A DNA stretch of 29,655 nucleotides from Nemertoderma westbladi (taxonomy: Eukaryota > Xenacoelomorpha > Nemertodermatida > Nemertodermatidae). The stretch lies in the NCBI GenBank assembly GCA_032718475.1, contig JAUCBJ010008374.1, forward strand, positions 1-29,655, in the 5' to 3' direction. Shown here in pieces: positions 18,359 through 28,146 of the stretch. The notes beneath the pieces are model-generated. The model saw nothing but the letters and a program-made list of their open reading frames with translations, had not been told where the DNA came from and did not search any database. Within the stretch, counting starts at the first letter, position 1. Each line of letters begins with the position of its first letter. Position numbers and translations under genes: made by a program.

Positions 18359-18684
18359 GAAAAATTCTGGGTTGGAGCAAGTTAAATATTATTAATCAAA
18401 TTTCAAATATTATTACAAATATATATCGGTAGCTCAGCGCTATCATTATCACTAAAGTACAAATTCTTATATAAATTGCAGAATTGACTAACGTAATGTA
18501 CGACTTGATATCGGTTGAAAATTGCACTAAAAACAGAATATATGTTGTAACCAAAAAACAGAAGACATAGGCAGGGAAACGTATAGGGACCGTAGATGCA
18601 TACTGGAGAGCCTAACGAAATATATTTATAATTATATTTGTAATTTGATTAATAAAATTCAACTTGCTCCAACCCAGAATTTTT
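18359..18684. mobile_element. MITE with about 65-bp terminal inverted repeats
   Basis: About 326 bp. Both ends start AAAATTCTGGGTTGGAGC and remain similar in inverse for about 65 bp (through TTAATCAAATT...AAATATA), with few mismatches. The interior is AT-rich and non-coding. No clear target duplication was found, so the family is unassigned. It ends 19 bp before the ATG of the ROCO gene and so supplies, or replaced, that gene's proximal upstream region. Confidence 0.8.
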
Positions 18685-18703
18685 AATCGTACTGTAATAC
18701 TGG

Positions 18704-21700
18704 ATGTCAACTCAGTGGAAAGACAGCTTAGCGATAATTATACTTTATGCAGGAGATGATGGCGGCACAATTACAGTAATTGATACGTTCCGTAAAGGTC
18801 AAACTGAAACAAAGAAAAGTATCAAACAGGTGGAAAGTATATTGGAGAAAACTGAAGAATTAAAGGAAATTGTTGAGTATATTGGATGGGTTGGTCCCAT
18901 AAATAAACCATTCCAGGGTAAGATAACTGATATAATTATATCTACTGTTGATGTTCTTTCAGATAAAGAGAAAGAACTTTACTTTAGACTGGATTCAGAT
19001 ATTTCTGAGTTAACAACCCAGAATCTGGTTAGTATTTGGGGTTTAGATGAAGCTTCAACAATAGAAATTGTTAATAAATTCAGAGACATGGGACTTATGA
19101 TTATGAATATAAGTGGATCAAATACACTGAAACTTCCAAAATTTTTAATTAATTATATAAAAGAACAAAAACTGCCCATAGAGATACTGGCGAGAGGCCC
19201 AGAAGCATTGGCTGCTTATAAAGCAGCTCTTTCTAAAGGGACTACATGGATACTGAAAACCCGGTTAATGTTAGTGGGACAAGAGAGGGCTGGTAAAACT
19301 AGTTTGAAGAAGGCCCTTATTGGTCAACCATTTGATATAAATGAACCAATAACTGATGGTATTGACTCATCTGCTAACTGTATTATAAATACCGAACAAA
19401 ACACAGATTGGACCAACATGAAAGAAGAGCTTGAGACAGCTGTTGATGTCGTCATTACTAAGGAAATTGCAAAAACAGTTCTAGAAAGAAAACAAGTTGC
19501 AGGTGATGAGTCTGATATTTCTGGAACTTCAGCAATGGGTATTGGTATTGCGACACCCTCAGTTGCAACACCTTCATCTTCTACTGATGATCAACCTAAG
19601 ATTGCTACTTCAACTTCAAGTTATGGTGCTGAGAAAGTTCAAAAGGATACTTTGTGGAGGCGGGTAGTTTCAGTATTACCTGGTTTAAAGTCAAAATATA
19701 ATAGAAGTAAAATAAATAAAAAATCTAGTACAACTTTATTAACTGGTGAGAATGAAAGTAAACCTATTGAAGAAAATCTTTCTAGGCAACCCATAAGTGA
19801 AGCTATGGGAAATGATATTCCTAAAAACATCACAAAGGGAGTAGAGGAAATATTGTTATCTGGTAAACCTCAAGATATTCTGGCTAAATTTAATGAGGAA
19901 GACAGTCGATTTTCTCTACAGATAGTCGATTTTGGTGGCCAATGTATTTATTACACAACCCATCAGATATTTTTGAGTAGACGAGCTATTTATATAATTG
20001 TATTTAATCTCTTGGAAAATCTTGAAAAAACTGCTAATATTATTTTCAGATCTGATGAAAACAATATTAATGAGTTTGTTTTCGGTGAAATTAAGAATAT
20101 TGAGTTTATTGAATTTTGGTTAAAAAATATTTATTCATTTGGTACAAAACTAGAAGTAAATTCTTGTCCACCTGTTTTTGTAGTTGGAACTCATAAAGGC
20201 AGCTTACATGCTGATCCTGATACTCAATCTGTAATAGCAAGTAAAATATTTGAAAGAATTAAGACCCATTTGGGTAAATCTTCATATACAGATAATCTAA
20301 TTAAAGATTACATTGCTATAGAGAATAATAGAGAAATTATATATGGTGGAGAGAAAGGACTTGAAAATTTGCAGGCCGATATTTTCAAGGAAATGGTAAA
20401 TTTTAAGGAGGAAATACCTTTGCAATATCTAAAATTTGACCAACTTGTGTCTCAATTAATCACGGATGGTAAAGTTTATATTGACATTGACTTGCTAGAG
20501 ATTAAATTAAAGGATATTGATGTAGAAATGGATAACATTGGTTTGAAAACCATGTTAGAATTTTACCACGATTTGGGTACAATAATATACTTTGACGATG
20601 AATATCTAAGGGATACTGTTATACTGAGCCCAGAATGGTTGAGTGGAATGTTTACCAAAATAATAACTGTAAAAGACAAAATAAAGAAACAACATTTTAC
20701 GTTCTGGAAGGACCTGGATAACAATGGTATATTACATGAAGAACTCCTTGATTATCTGTGGGAAGGCGTTCTTGATAAAAAACAATGTATGTTGAATATT
20801 CTAGAACGTTTTGATTTATTATGTGAACGAGTTTTACCAAAAATCGAAAGAACATTGCAAGATGATGTAAAGTTGGCTTATTATGTACCTTGCCGCTTTA
20901 AATCTGTTAGATATACTCCATTCACACCAAGACAATGTAAAGTTGAATTTTATATTACATTCAAGAGTTTCTTACCGCAAGGATTGTACTACCGTTTAAT
21001 TAAGAGAACTATTGATTTGTCCTACATTGTAGGTAATAGAGTAATTCAACCTAAACTTTACCACAGAGTTGCTCAAATATTTTTAGATTTTAATCATCAG
21101 GTAATTTTGGAAAGATCTTCTATTTCATTAAATTGGATTAAAGTTCAGGTAATTAGATCTGAGATGTTGAGTTCGGGCGATGAACAAACTGAAAGTAAAC
21201 TTGCACCAGATCCGGATATTGTTAATAAAGTAAATCATTTTATTAATACTTCATTGAAGGAAATTATTACCCAAATGAGATTTAAAAATATTTCATTTGA
21301 TTTCGAAATAAAATGTGAATGTAATGCTAAATGTGATCAACATAGATTACTTGACTGCAATGAAGAAGGATGTTTTCACTTTGTTAAACTGGCTGATATG
21401 TTATCAAATGATTTTGTTGAATGTCAATTTAATAACTCTGTTAGAAGTCGATTTATTAGTGGAAAATTCCCTGTTGTTGGGAGATTTAGCTCACATTGGT
21501 TAAACATTACAACTAACCAAGATGACCTTATTGATAGACTGGAAATCTCAGAGTTACTTGTATACTTAGCAAGTAAGGGGGCTATATCAAACGAAGTTTT
21601 AGCTGTTATTGAATCTAAGTCGAATTTGTTGAGTAAGAATAAGATTTTGTTGGAGTCAATAAAATGGGGATCAGAAAATAATTACAAAGTATTTATTGAA

Positions 21701-22174
21701 GCATTATATGTAACCAATCAACCGCTTTTGGTTGAAATTTTGCATGAAAAAATCAAAATGGAAGACCAAATGTTCCCTGATATTCTAACAAAGTATAAAT
21801 ATATGTTAATGAAATATTTAGAACAAACTAAATTTGTGGCACAGCTTCTTGTTAGCAGACAAGTTATAAGTAAATCTATCATAGAAATAATAGAATGCAA
21901 AGAATCAAAAGATAGTAAGAATGTTGTACTTATAAACGCAGTAATGAAAAGATCTTACAAGGATTTTCTATCTTTTTGTAAATGTCTTCGTGTCACCAAC
22001 CAACATCATTTAGCTGATGCTCTAGAGGAAGCTACCAAAGGTTATGATGCGGATATTGTAGACATTACCAATCAAGCTGATGAAGTTGCTGATATAGATA
22101 ATACTAATCAAGGTGGAGAGGCCGCTGGGGTTATAGACGTTACCAATCAACCGGTGGAGAGGCTGCTGTTATAG
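18704..22174 (+). CDS. ROCO-family GTPase with C-terminal Cys/His cluster and two CARD-like domains
   Basis: Probable intracellular signalling protein, 1,156 residues, one uninterrupted exon. About 81-154 resembles the winged-helix end of an NB-ARC module (SIWGLDEAS...LKLPKFLINYI), with no NB-ARC P-loop before it. About 165-540 is the Roc domain: P-loop GQERAGKT (192-199), a T-x-GI-like switch I (217-220), a long Ser/Thr-rich insert (about 230-400), DFGGQ (409-413), and GTHKG (495-499), where the usual THxD aspartate is glycine. About 570-800 is COR (VILSPEWLSGMF, YYVPCRF). A C-x-C-x3-C-x2-H-x4-C-x4-C-x-H cluster spans 871-892. CARD-like repeats follow at about 938-1016 and 1024-1110 (NNYKVFIEAL, RSYKDFLSFCKCLRVTNQHHLADAL). 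The last 40 residues are the first units of the downstream 36-bp array and end at a 2-base insertion. The ATG at 18704 follows an in-frame stop. Missing upstream exons cannot be excluded. Confidence 0.85.
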   Translation: MSTQWKDSLAIIILYAGDDGGTITVIDTFRKGQTETKKSIKQVESILEKTEELKEIVEYIGWVGPINKPFQGKITDIIISTVDVLSDKEKELYFRLDSDISELTTQNLVSIWGLDEASTIEIVNKFRDMGLMIMNISGSNTLKLPKFLINYIKEQKLPIEILARGPEALAAYKAALSKGTTWILKTRLMLVGQERAGKTSLKKALIGQPFDINEPITDGIDSSANCIINTEQNTDWTNMKEELETAVDVVITKEIAKTVLERKQVAGDESDISGTSAMGIGIATPSVATPSSSTDDQPKIATSTSSYGAEKVQKDTLWRRVVSVLPGLKSKYNRSKINKKSSTTLLTGENESKPIEENLSRQPISEAMGNDIPKNITKGVEEILLSGKPQDILAKFNEEDSRFSLQIVDFGGQCIYYTTHQIFLSRRAIYIIVFNLLENLEKTANIIFRSDENNINEFVFGEIKNIEFIEFWLKNIYSFGTKLEVNSCPPVFVVGTHKGSLHADPDTQSVIASKIFERIKTHLGKSSYTDNLIKDYIAIENNREIIYGGEKGLENLQADIFKEMVNFKEEIPLQYLKFDQLVSQLITDGKVYIDIDLLEIKLKDIDVEMDNIGLKTMLEFYHDLGTIIYFDDEYLRDTVILSPEWLSGMFTKIITVKDKIKKQHFTFWKDLDNNGILHEELLDYLWEGVLDKKQCMLNILERFDLLCERVLPKIERTLQDDVKLAYYVPCRFKSVRYTPFTPRQCKVEFYITFKSFLPQGLYYRLIKRTIDLSYIVGNRVIQPKLYHRVAQIFLDFNHQVILERSSISLNWIKVQVIRSEMLSSGDEQTESKLAPDPDIVNKVNHFINTSLKEIITQMRFKNISFDFEIKCECNAKCDQHRLLDCNEEGCFHFVKLADMLSNDFVECQFNNSVRSRFISGKFPVVGRFSSHWLNITTNQDDLIDRLEISELLVYLASKGAISNEVLAVIESKSNLLSKNKILLESIKWGSENNYKVFIEALYVTNQPLLVEILHEKIKMEDQMFPDILTKYKYMLMKYLEQTKFVAQLLVSRQVISKSIIEIIECKESKDSKNVVLINAVMKRSYKDFLSFCKCLRVTNQHHLADALEEATKGYDADIVDITNQADEVADIDNTNQGGEAAGVIDVTNQPVERLLL

Positions 22175-24150
22175 ATATTGCCAATCAATGTAATGTAGCT
22201 GTTGTTATAGATGTTACCAATCAACAGGTGGAGAGTCTGCTGTTATAGACATTGCTAATCAAGGTAGAGGAGGTGCTGTTATAGACATTACCAATGGAGG
22301 TGAAGAGGCTGCTGTTATAAACGTTACCAATCAACCGGTGGAGAGGCTGCTGGTATAGACATTGCAAATTAATGTAATGTAGCTGTTGTTATAGATGTTA
22401 CCAATCAACCGGTGGAGAGGCTGATGGGGTTATAGACGTTACCAATCAACCGGTGGAGAGGCTGCTGTTATAGACGTTACCAATCAAGGTAGAGAGACTG
22501 CTGTTATAAACGTTACCAATCAACCGGTGGAGAGGCTGCTGTTATAGATAGACATTGCCAATTAATGTAATGTAGCTGTTGTTATAGATGTTACCAATCA
22601 ACCGGTGGAGAGGCTGCTGGGGTTATAGACTTTACCAATCAAGGTGAAGAGGCTGCTGTTATAAACGTTACCAATCAAGGTGAAGAGGCTGCTGTTATAA
22701 ACGTTACCAATCAAGGCAGAGAGACTGCTGTTGTAGACGTTACCAATCAAGGCAGATAAGCTGCTGTTATAAACGTTACCAATCAAGGTAGAAGGGGTGC
22801 TGTTATAGACATTACCAATGAAGGTGGAGAGGCTGCTGTTATAGACGTTACCAATCAAGGATGAGAGGCTGCTGTTATAGACGTTACCATGAAGGTGGAA
22901 AGGCTGCTGTTATAAACGTTACCAATCAAGGCAGAGAGGCTGCTGTTATAAACGTTACCAATCAAGATTGAGAGGCTGCTGTTATAGACGTTACCAATCA
23001 AGGTAGAGAGGCTGCTGTAATAGACGTTACCAATCAAGGCAGAGAGGCTGCTGTTATAAACGTTACCAATCAAGGTAGAGGTGCTGCTGTTATAGACATT
23101 ACCACTGAAGGTGGAGAGGCTGCTGTTATAGACATTACCAATCAAGGTAGAGAGGCTGCTGTAATAGACAATACCAATCAAGGTAGAGGGGCTGCTGTTA
23201 TAGACATTACCAATGAAGGTAGAGAGGTTGGTGATATATAGACGTTACCAATCAAGGTTGAGAGGCTGCTGTAATAGACGATACCAATCAAGGTAGAGGG
23301 GCTGCTGTTATAGACATTACCATTGAAAGTGGAGAGGCTGCTGTAATAGACGTTACCAATCAAGGCAGAGAGGCTGCTGTTATAAACGTTACCAATCAAG
23401 GTAGAGGTGCTGCTGTTATAGACATTACCACTGAAGGTGGAGAGGCTGCTGTTATAGACATTACCAATCAAGGTAGAGAGGCTGCTGTAATAGACAATAC
23501 CAATCAAGGTAGAGGGGCTGCTGTTATAGACATTACCAATGAAGGTAGAGAGGTTGGTGATATATAGACGTTACCAATCAAGGTTGAGAGGCTGCTGTAA
23601 TAGACGATACCAATCAAGGTAGAGGGGCTGCTGTTATAGACATTACCATTGAAAGTGGAGAGGCTGCTGTTATAGACGTTACCAATCAAGGCAGATAAGC
23701 TGCTGTTATAGACGTTACCAATCAAGGTAGAGAGGCTGCTGTAATAGACGATACCAATCAAGGTAGAGGGGCTGCTGTTATAGACATTACCAATCAAGGT
23801 AGAGAGGCTGCTGTAATAGACAATACCAATCAAGGTAGAGGGGCTGCTGTAATAGACGATACCAATCAAGGTAGAGGGGCTGCTGTTATAGACATTACCA
23901 ATGAAGGTGGAGAGGCTGCTGTAATAGACGATACCAATCAAGGTAGAGGGGCTGCTGTTATAGACATTACCACTGAAGGTGGAGAGGCTGCTGTTATAGA
24001 CGATACCAATCAAGGTAGAGAGGCAGCTGTTATAGACGTTACCAATCAAGGTAGAGAGGCTGCTGTTATAGACGTTACCAATCAAGCTAGAAGGTCTGCT
24101 GTTATAGACGTTACCAATCAAGGTGGAGAGGCTGCTGTCATTGACATTAC
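22060..24150. repeat. 36-bp minisatellite, about 57 copies, derived from the ROCO tail
   Basis: Unit GCTGCTGTTATAGACGTTAC followed by CAATCAAGGTAGAGAG; in the ROCO frame it reads VIDVTNQGREAA. The first units are the coding 3' end of the ROCO gene. Variants include GTAATAGACGATACC, CATTACCACTGAAGGTGG and, in the first 550 bp, CAACCGGTGG units that are 2 bp longer. In-frame stops and indels (for example GGCAGATAAGC, GATATATAGACG) break the ROCO frame repeatedly, so most of the array is not translated with it today. Long open frames on the - strand are by-products of the 36-bp period. Confidence 0.95.
23011..23662. repeat. 326-bp higher-order tandem duplication in the array
   Basis: 23011-23336 and 23337-23662 are nearly identical, including the odd unit GGTTGGTGATATATAGACG. 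Nine units plus two bases, so a block of units was copied as one piece. Confidence 0.85.
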
Positions 24151-24996
24151 CCGGATCCACAGCTGGTCAATAAAGTGAAGTGTTATCTTAATAATTATTT
24201 GCAGGAATTCCTTAAACAAATTCGAATAAAAAACATTTCGTTTAGTTTTCATTTAAAATGTCAATGTAATTCAAAATGCGAACAGCACAATGAAATTAAC
24301 TGTAGAGAAGAAATTTGTTTTCATTTTACTAAAATCGATGAAAATATTTCAGATAATAAAGTCAAATGTAAGTTTCATAAACATATGGAAAGCAACTTAA
24401 TAAGAGAAAAATATACAGGTGATTTAAGTTCACATTGGAAAAAAATAACGTCTAAGGAGAATGAACTTCTAGATAAACTAGAAATATTGGAACTTATAAT
24501 TTTCTTAGAAGCTAAGCGAACTTTGTCTCGGGATGTTTTATCTATAATTAACTCGAAACCAAATGTATTCAGTAAAATAAAGACTTTATTGGAGGCAATA
24601 AAATGGGGTACAGAAAATAATTACGGAATATTTATTGAAGGATTAAAGGAAACATATCAAACTCATATAGTAAATATTTTAGGGGATAAAACAACAGATG
24701 ATGATAACAAGTTTCCGTTGATACTAACTAAATATAAGTTTGTTTTAGTTAATAGAATCGAACCAAACTTGGTAATAAAATTACTTTGTAGGAAACAAGT
24801 GTTTAGGGATTCTATAGCTGAATCAATCAATAGTAAAGAATCCACAGTGGCAAAGAATAATGAACTGGTCAACGCGATAATTAGAAGGTCATACAACGAT
24901 TTTCTTACATTCTGTCAATGTCTGAGAGAAACAAATCAGGTTCAAATAGCTGATATCCTGACTACAGCTGTACATAATTTAGATGATTTAGTCTAA
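24151..24996 (+). pseudogene. Second copy of the ROCO C-terminal Cys/His + CARD-CARD module
   Basis: Begins PDPQLVNKVKCYLNN, parallel to APDPDIVNKVNHFIN at residues 834-848 of the ROCO protein, and stays alignable to the end. It keeps the Cys/His cluster with identical spacing, SSHW, and both CARD-like domains (NNYGIFIEGLKETYQTHIVN; RSYNDFLTFCQCLRETNQ). It ends DDLV at a proper stop. It has no Roc or COR and no ATG near its start (the first in-frame ATG is about 70 residues in). A TGA lies in the same frame just upstream. The array before it ends in a different frame. It could be a truncated duplicate, or the last part of a once longer gene that read through the array. The divergence from copy 1 is protein-like (conservative), suggesting past selection. 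Confidence 0.7.
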
Positions 24997-25764
24997 ATAT
25001 AAAAATAATTATATGCAATTTTCAGTGTTTAATTTTGTTACCAACCAGAGATAAATAATGTTTTGGATATTATTGGAATATATCCCATAATAATATTATT
25101 TAGCAAGAATGGTAAGGATAATTTTTCATACTTATTTTTAACTTATAGTGCCAGTCAGGGCCGGACACACAATTTCTACTAGCATTTTATAGCTATTCGT
25201 GTCCGACCTACCATCCACTATATTAAATATATAAAATTTAGTGCAATTTCTATTATATTGCGGTAAATATACATTCAAGTTAAAGTTTAATAATTATTTT
25301 ATTAAGTTTTCTCTTTTATAGATGGAAACACGAATATCTCCTGATCTCGGCATCGTAAACCAGTAAACTGTCAGGCACTGAACCAAATCAAACAACCGCC
25401 TAAATTATAAAACAGACTTGAAATCTTTTAGTATCGCCGAGCCGATATGATAACCTCGATTCTGGACTGTAATGAACCGACATGATTTGTTCCTATTAGA
25501 TATTCGTCGTAGTCTGGGAAACCAGGAAATCGGGAAACACAAACCTGGAATCTATTGGAACTCAAATATTAGTGGCTTAACGGAGATGTTGGAACCAAAT
25601 TACTTGGAACACAATTATCGAAAACTTCAGAATAAGTTAGTAATAAATTGTTACATGGAATATATCCTACAGTCGGGGTCTCAAAGTGTATCTGGTATTA
25701 CAGTTATTTTGAATACAATATTAATAAATTATATTATTTCTACTTATTTTATAGGTAGAGCACA
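24997..25764. other. AT-rich spacer leading into the 30-bp array
   Basis: No gene is recognised. A frame opening at the ATG 25472 runs through about 95 unique residues and then into the repeat. The unique part has no known motif and the rest is repeat, so I do not call it a gene. Confidence 0.4.
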
Positions 25765-27056
25765 CAAACTCTATCCAGTAACCCATCGGAACCCTAAACT
25801 CTATCCACCAACCCATCGGAACCATAAACTCTATCCACCAACCCATCGGAACCATAAACTCTATCCACCAACCCATCGGAACCATAAACTCTATCCATCA
25901 ACCAATGGGAACCATAAACTCTATACACCAACACATCGGAACCCTAAACTCTATCCACCAACCCTTTGGAACCATAAACTCTATCCACCAACCCATCGGA
26001 ACCATAAACTCTATCCACCAACCCATCGGAACCATAAACTCTATCCACTAACCCATCGGACTCATAAACTCTATCCACCAACTCATCGGAACCATAACCT
26101 CTATCCACCAACCCATCGGAACCATAACCTCTATCCACCAACCCATCGGGAACCATTACCTCTATCCACCAACCCATCGGAACCATAAACTCTATCCACC
26201 AACCCATCGGAACCATAACCTCTATCCACCAACCCATCGGAACCATAACCTCTATCCACCAACCCATCGGGAACCATAACCTCTATCCACCAACCCATCG
26301 GAACCATAAACTCTATCCACTAACCCATCGGACTCATAAACTCTATCCACCAACTTATCGGAACCATAACCTCTATCCACCAACCCATCGGAACCATAAC
26401 CTCTATCCACCAACCCATCGGGAACTATAACCTCTATCCACCAACCCATCGGACTCATAAACTCTATCCACCAACTCATCGGAACCACAACCTCTATCCA
26501 CCAACCCATCGGAACCATAACCTCTATCCACCAACCCATCGGACTCATAAACTCTATCCACCAACTCATCGGAACCATAACCTCTATCCACCAACCCATC
26601 GGAACCATAACCTCTATCCACCAACCCATCGGGAACCATAACCTCTATCCACCAAACCATCGGAACCATAAACTCTATCCACCAACCCATCGGACTCATA
26701 ATAAATTCTGTCCAGTAATCCATTGGAACCATAACCTCTATCCACCAACCCATCGGGAACCATAAACTCTGTCCACTAACCCATCGGAACCATAAACTCT
26801 ATCCACCAAACCATCGGAACCATAAACTATATCCACTAACCCATCGGAACTATAAACTCTGTCCACCAACCCATCGGAACTATAAACTCTATCCACCAAC
26901 CCATCGGGAACCATAAACTCTATCCACCAAACCATCGGAACCTTAACCTCTATCCACTAACCCATCGGAACTATAAACTCTGTCCACTAACCCATCGGAA
27001 CCCTAAACTCGATCCACTAACCCATCGGAACCATAAACTCTGTCCACTAAACCATC
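25765..27056. repeat. 30-bp minisatellite, about 43 copies
   Basis: Unit AACCATAAACTCTATCCACC followed by AACCCATCGG, with some 31-bp units (CGGGAACC). A two-type alternation (CATAAACTC versus CATAACCTC; GGACTCATAAACTC) forms higher-order blocks, for example near 26060, 26330, 26450 and 26545. It is open on both strands because 30 is divisible by three. No coding role is supported. Confidence 0.95.
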
Positions 27057-27299
27057 TGAGTTATAAGATTTGGCAACTGAACTGGATCTTAATTACTGGT
27101 AAGTAATAATTATATGATTTTTTTGCCTTTGATTGATCACAGTGCAAACCTATCATCGAACATTCGTCAATAAACATATTTCTATACATTAATCTATGAT
27201 ATACTAGATATATAGTATATTGCATGTCACAGTTATATAAATTAAATGAAACTAAAACATGAGTAGACTAGTCTATGTCACTAATACATTAGGACGAGA

Positions 27300-27520
27300 G
27301 AGAATGGACTGGACAGTTGAAATGAGATTTTTTCATAGTTGTCGCAATTTCGTTTCTCTCAAGTTCAATATCCCTTTCAAGTTGGTCTTTATATGTTATA
27401 GCCGGTCGTCCACGCCTACACTTTCCTTGTGTTGGTTGCCAGAAAAGCAGATCTGGTATTAAGACCTCATGTTTACTTCTCCAGCAGTGCCCACTGAATC
27501 TTAATCTGCATTCACGGGGG
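27300..27520 (-). pseudogene. C-terminal scrap of a non-LTR retrotransposon protein
   Basis: Reads on the - strand RECRLRFSGHCWRSKHEVL, then LLFWQPTQGKCRRGRPAITY, then KDQLERDIELERNEI. The RLRFxGHCxRxxxEV...LLxWxPxxGxxxRGRPxxTYxDxLxxD pattern is the familiar tail downstream of the reverse transcriptase in many invertebrate non-LTR elements. Nothing of the polymerase is present, so it is a short relic in the opposite orientation to its neighbour at 28.1 kb. Confidence 0.65.
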
Positions 27521-28146
27521 TTGTGTGTTTGATCAATGTGTTATATGTCATATTGTTGACATATGTTCGTATTGTCATATTGTTATCTCCAGGGTTATGT
27601 TTATCATTAATGTTTCATTTTTCTGTTAAAATGACATTTTATTATTCCTTATTTATTTATAGATTAAGTCTACCGCAAAAAGAAACACAATTTAAATAAT
27701 TTAATAAATTTAATGAAGGAACTGAGCGATTTTGTGTAACTTATGATGATGATTCGCCATTTACAAACTCCAGTTGGTCGCCACTATCTCACTAAACCTT
27801 AAAGTAAGTGTAGCATCCATTCATAAAATAAACACTAACTTTTTTACTTACATCTTTATCTTACAGCACCGGTATTGGTTTCTTCTATTAAATAACAACA
27901 GCAGACTAGTTAGTGTTTATTAAGTTGCACAGAGTTTGTTAAGCTAAGCTGTTAGTTGGATAGCACGCGAACACGAATCTGGGCTGAACTGAACCGAACT
28001 GATCGAAAGTGTGGCGAACAGGACTGAGGGTCTATAGCGATAGTGTTAACCGAAATTCTGTCCATCTTCAGGATTTTATCTCTGTAAATGGATTGTTTTC
28101 GGCTGGAACTTAGTTCAAAAAGGGGCTGGAAAGCTATGGACTCATA
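27521..28146. other. AT-rich spacer
   Basis: No gene, RNA or repeat array is recognised. There is a short GTCATATTGTTGACATATG-type local repeat near 27547. Confidence 0.4.

Noticed and set aside
22598-24160. - strand open frames with an IGNVYNSS-type repeat
   Set aside because: Antisense reading of the 36-bp array, whose unit derives from the + strand ROCO tail.
24175-24177. Start codon for the second CARD module
   Set aside because: The codon is GTG, and homology begins earlier (24151), so it is not a credible eukaryotic start.
25472-26188. Open frame with KLYPPTHRNH repeats
   Set aside because: Most of it is the 30-bp minisatellite. The unique first part shows no motif and both strands are equally open.
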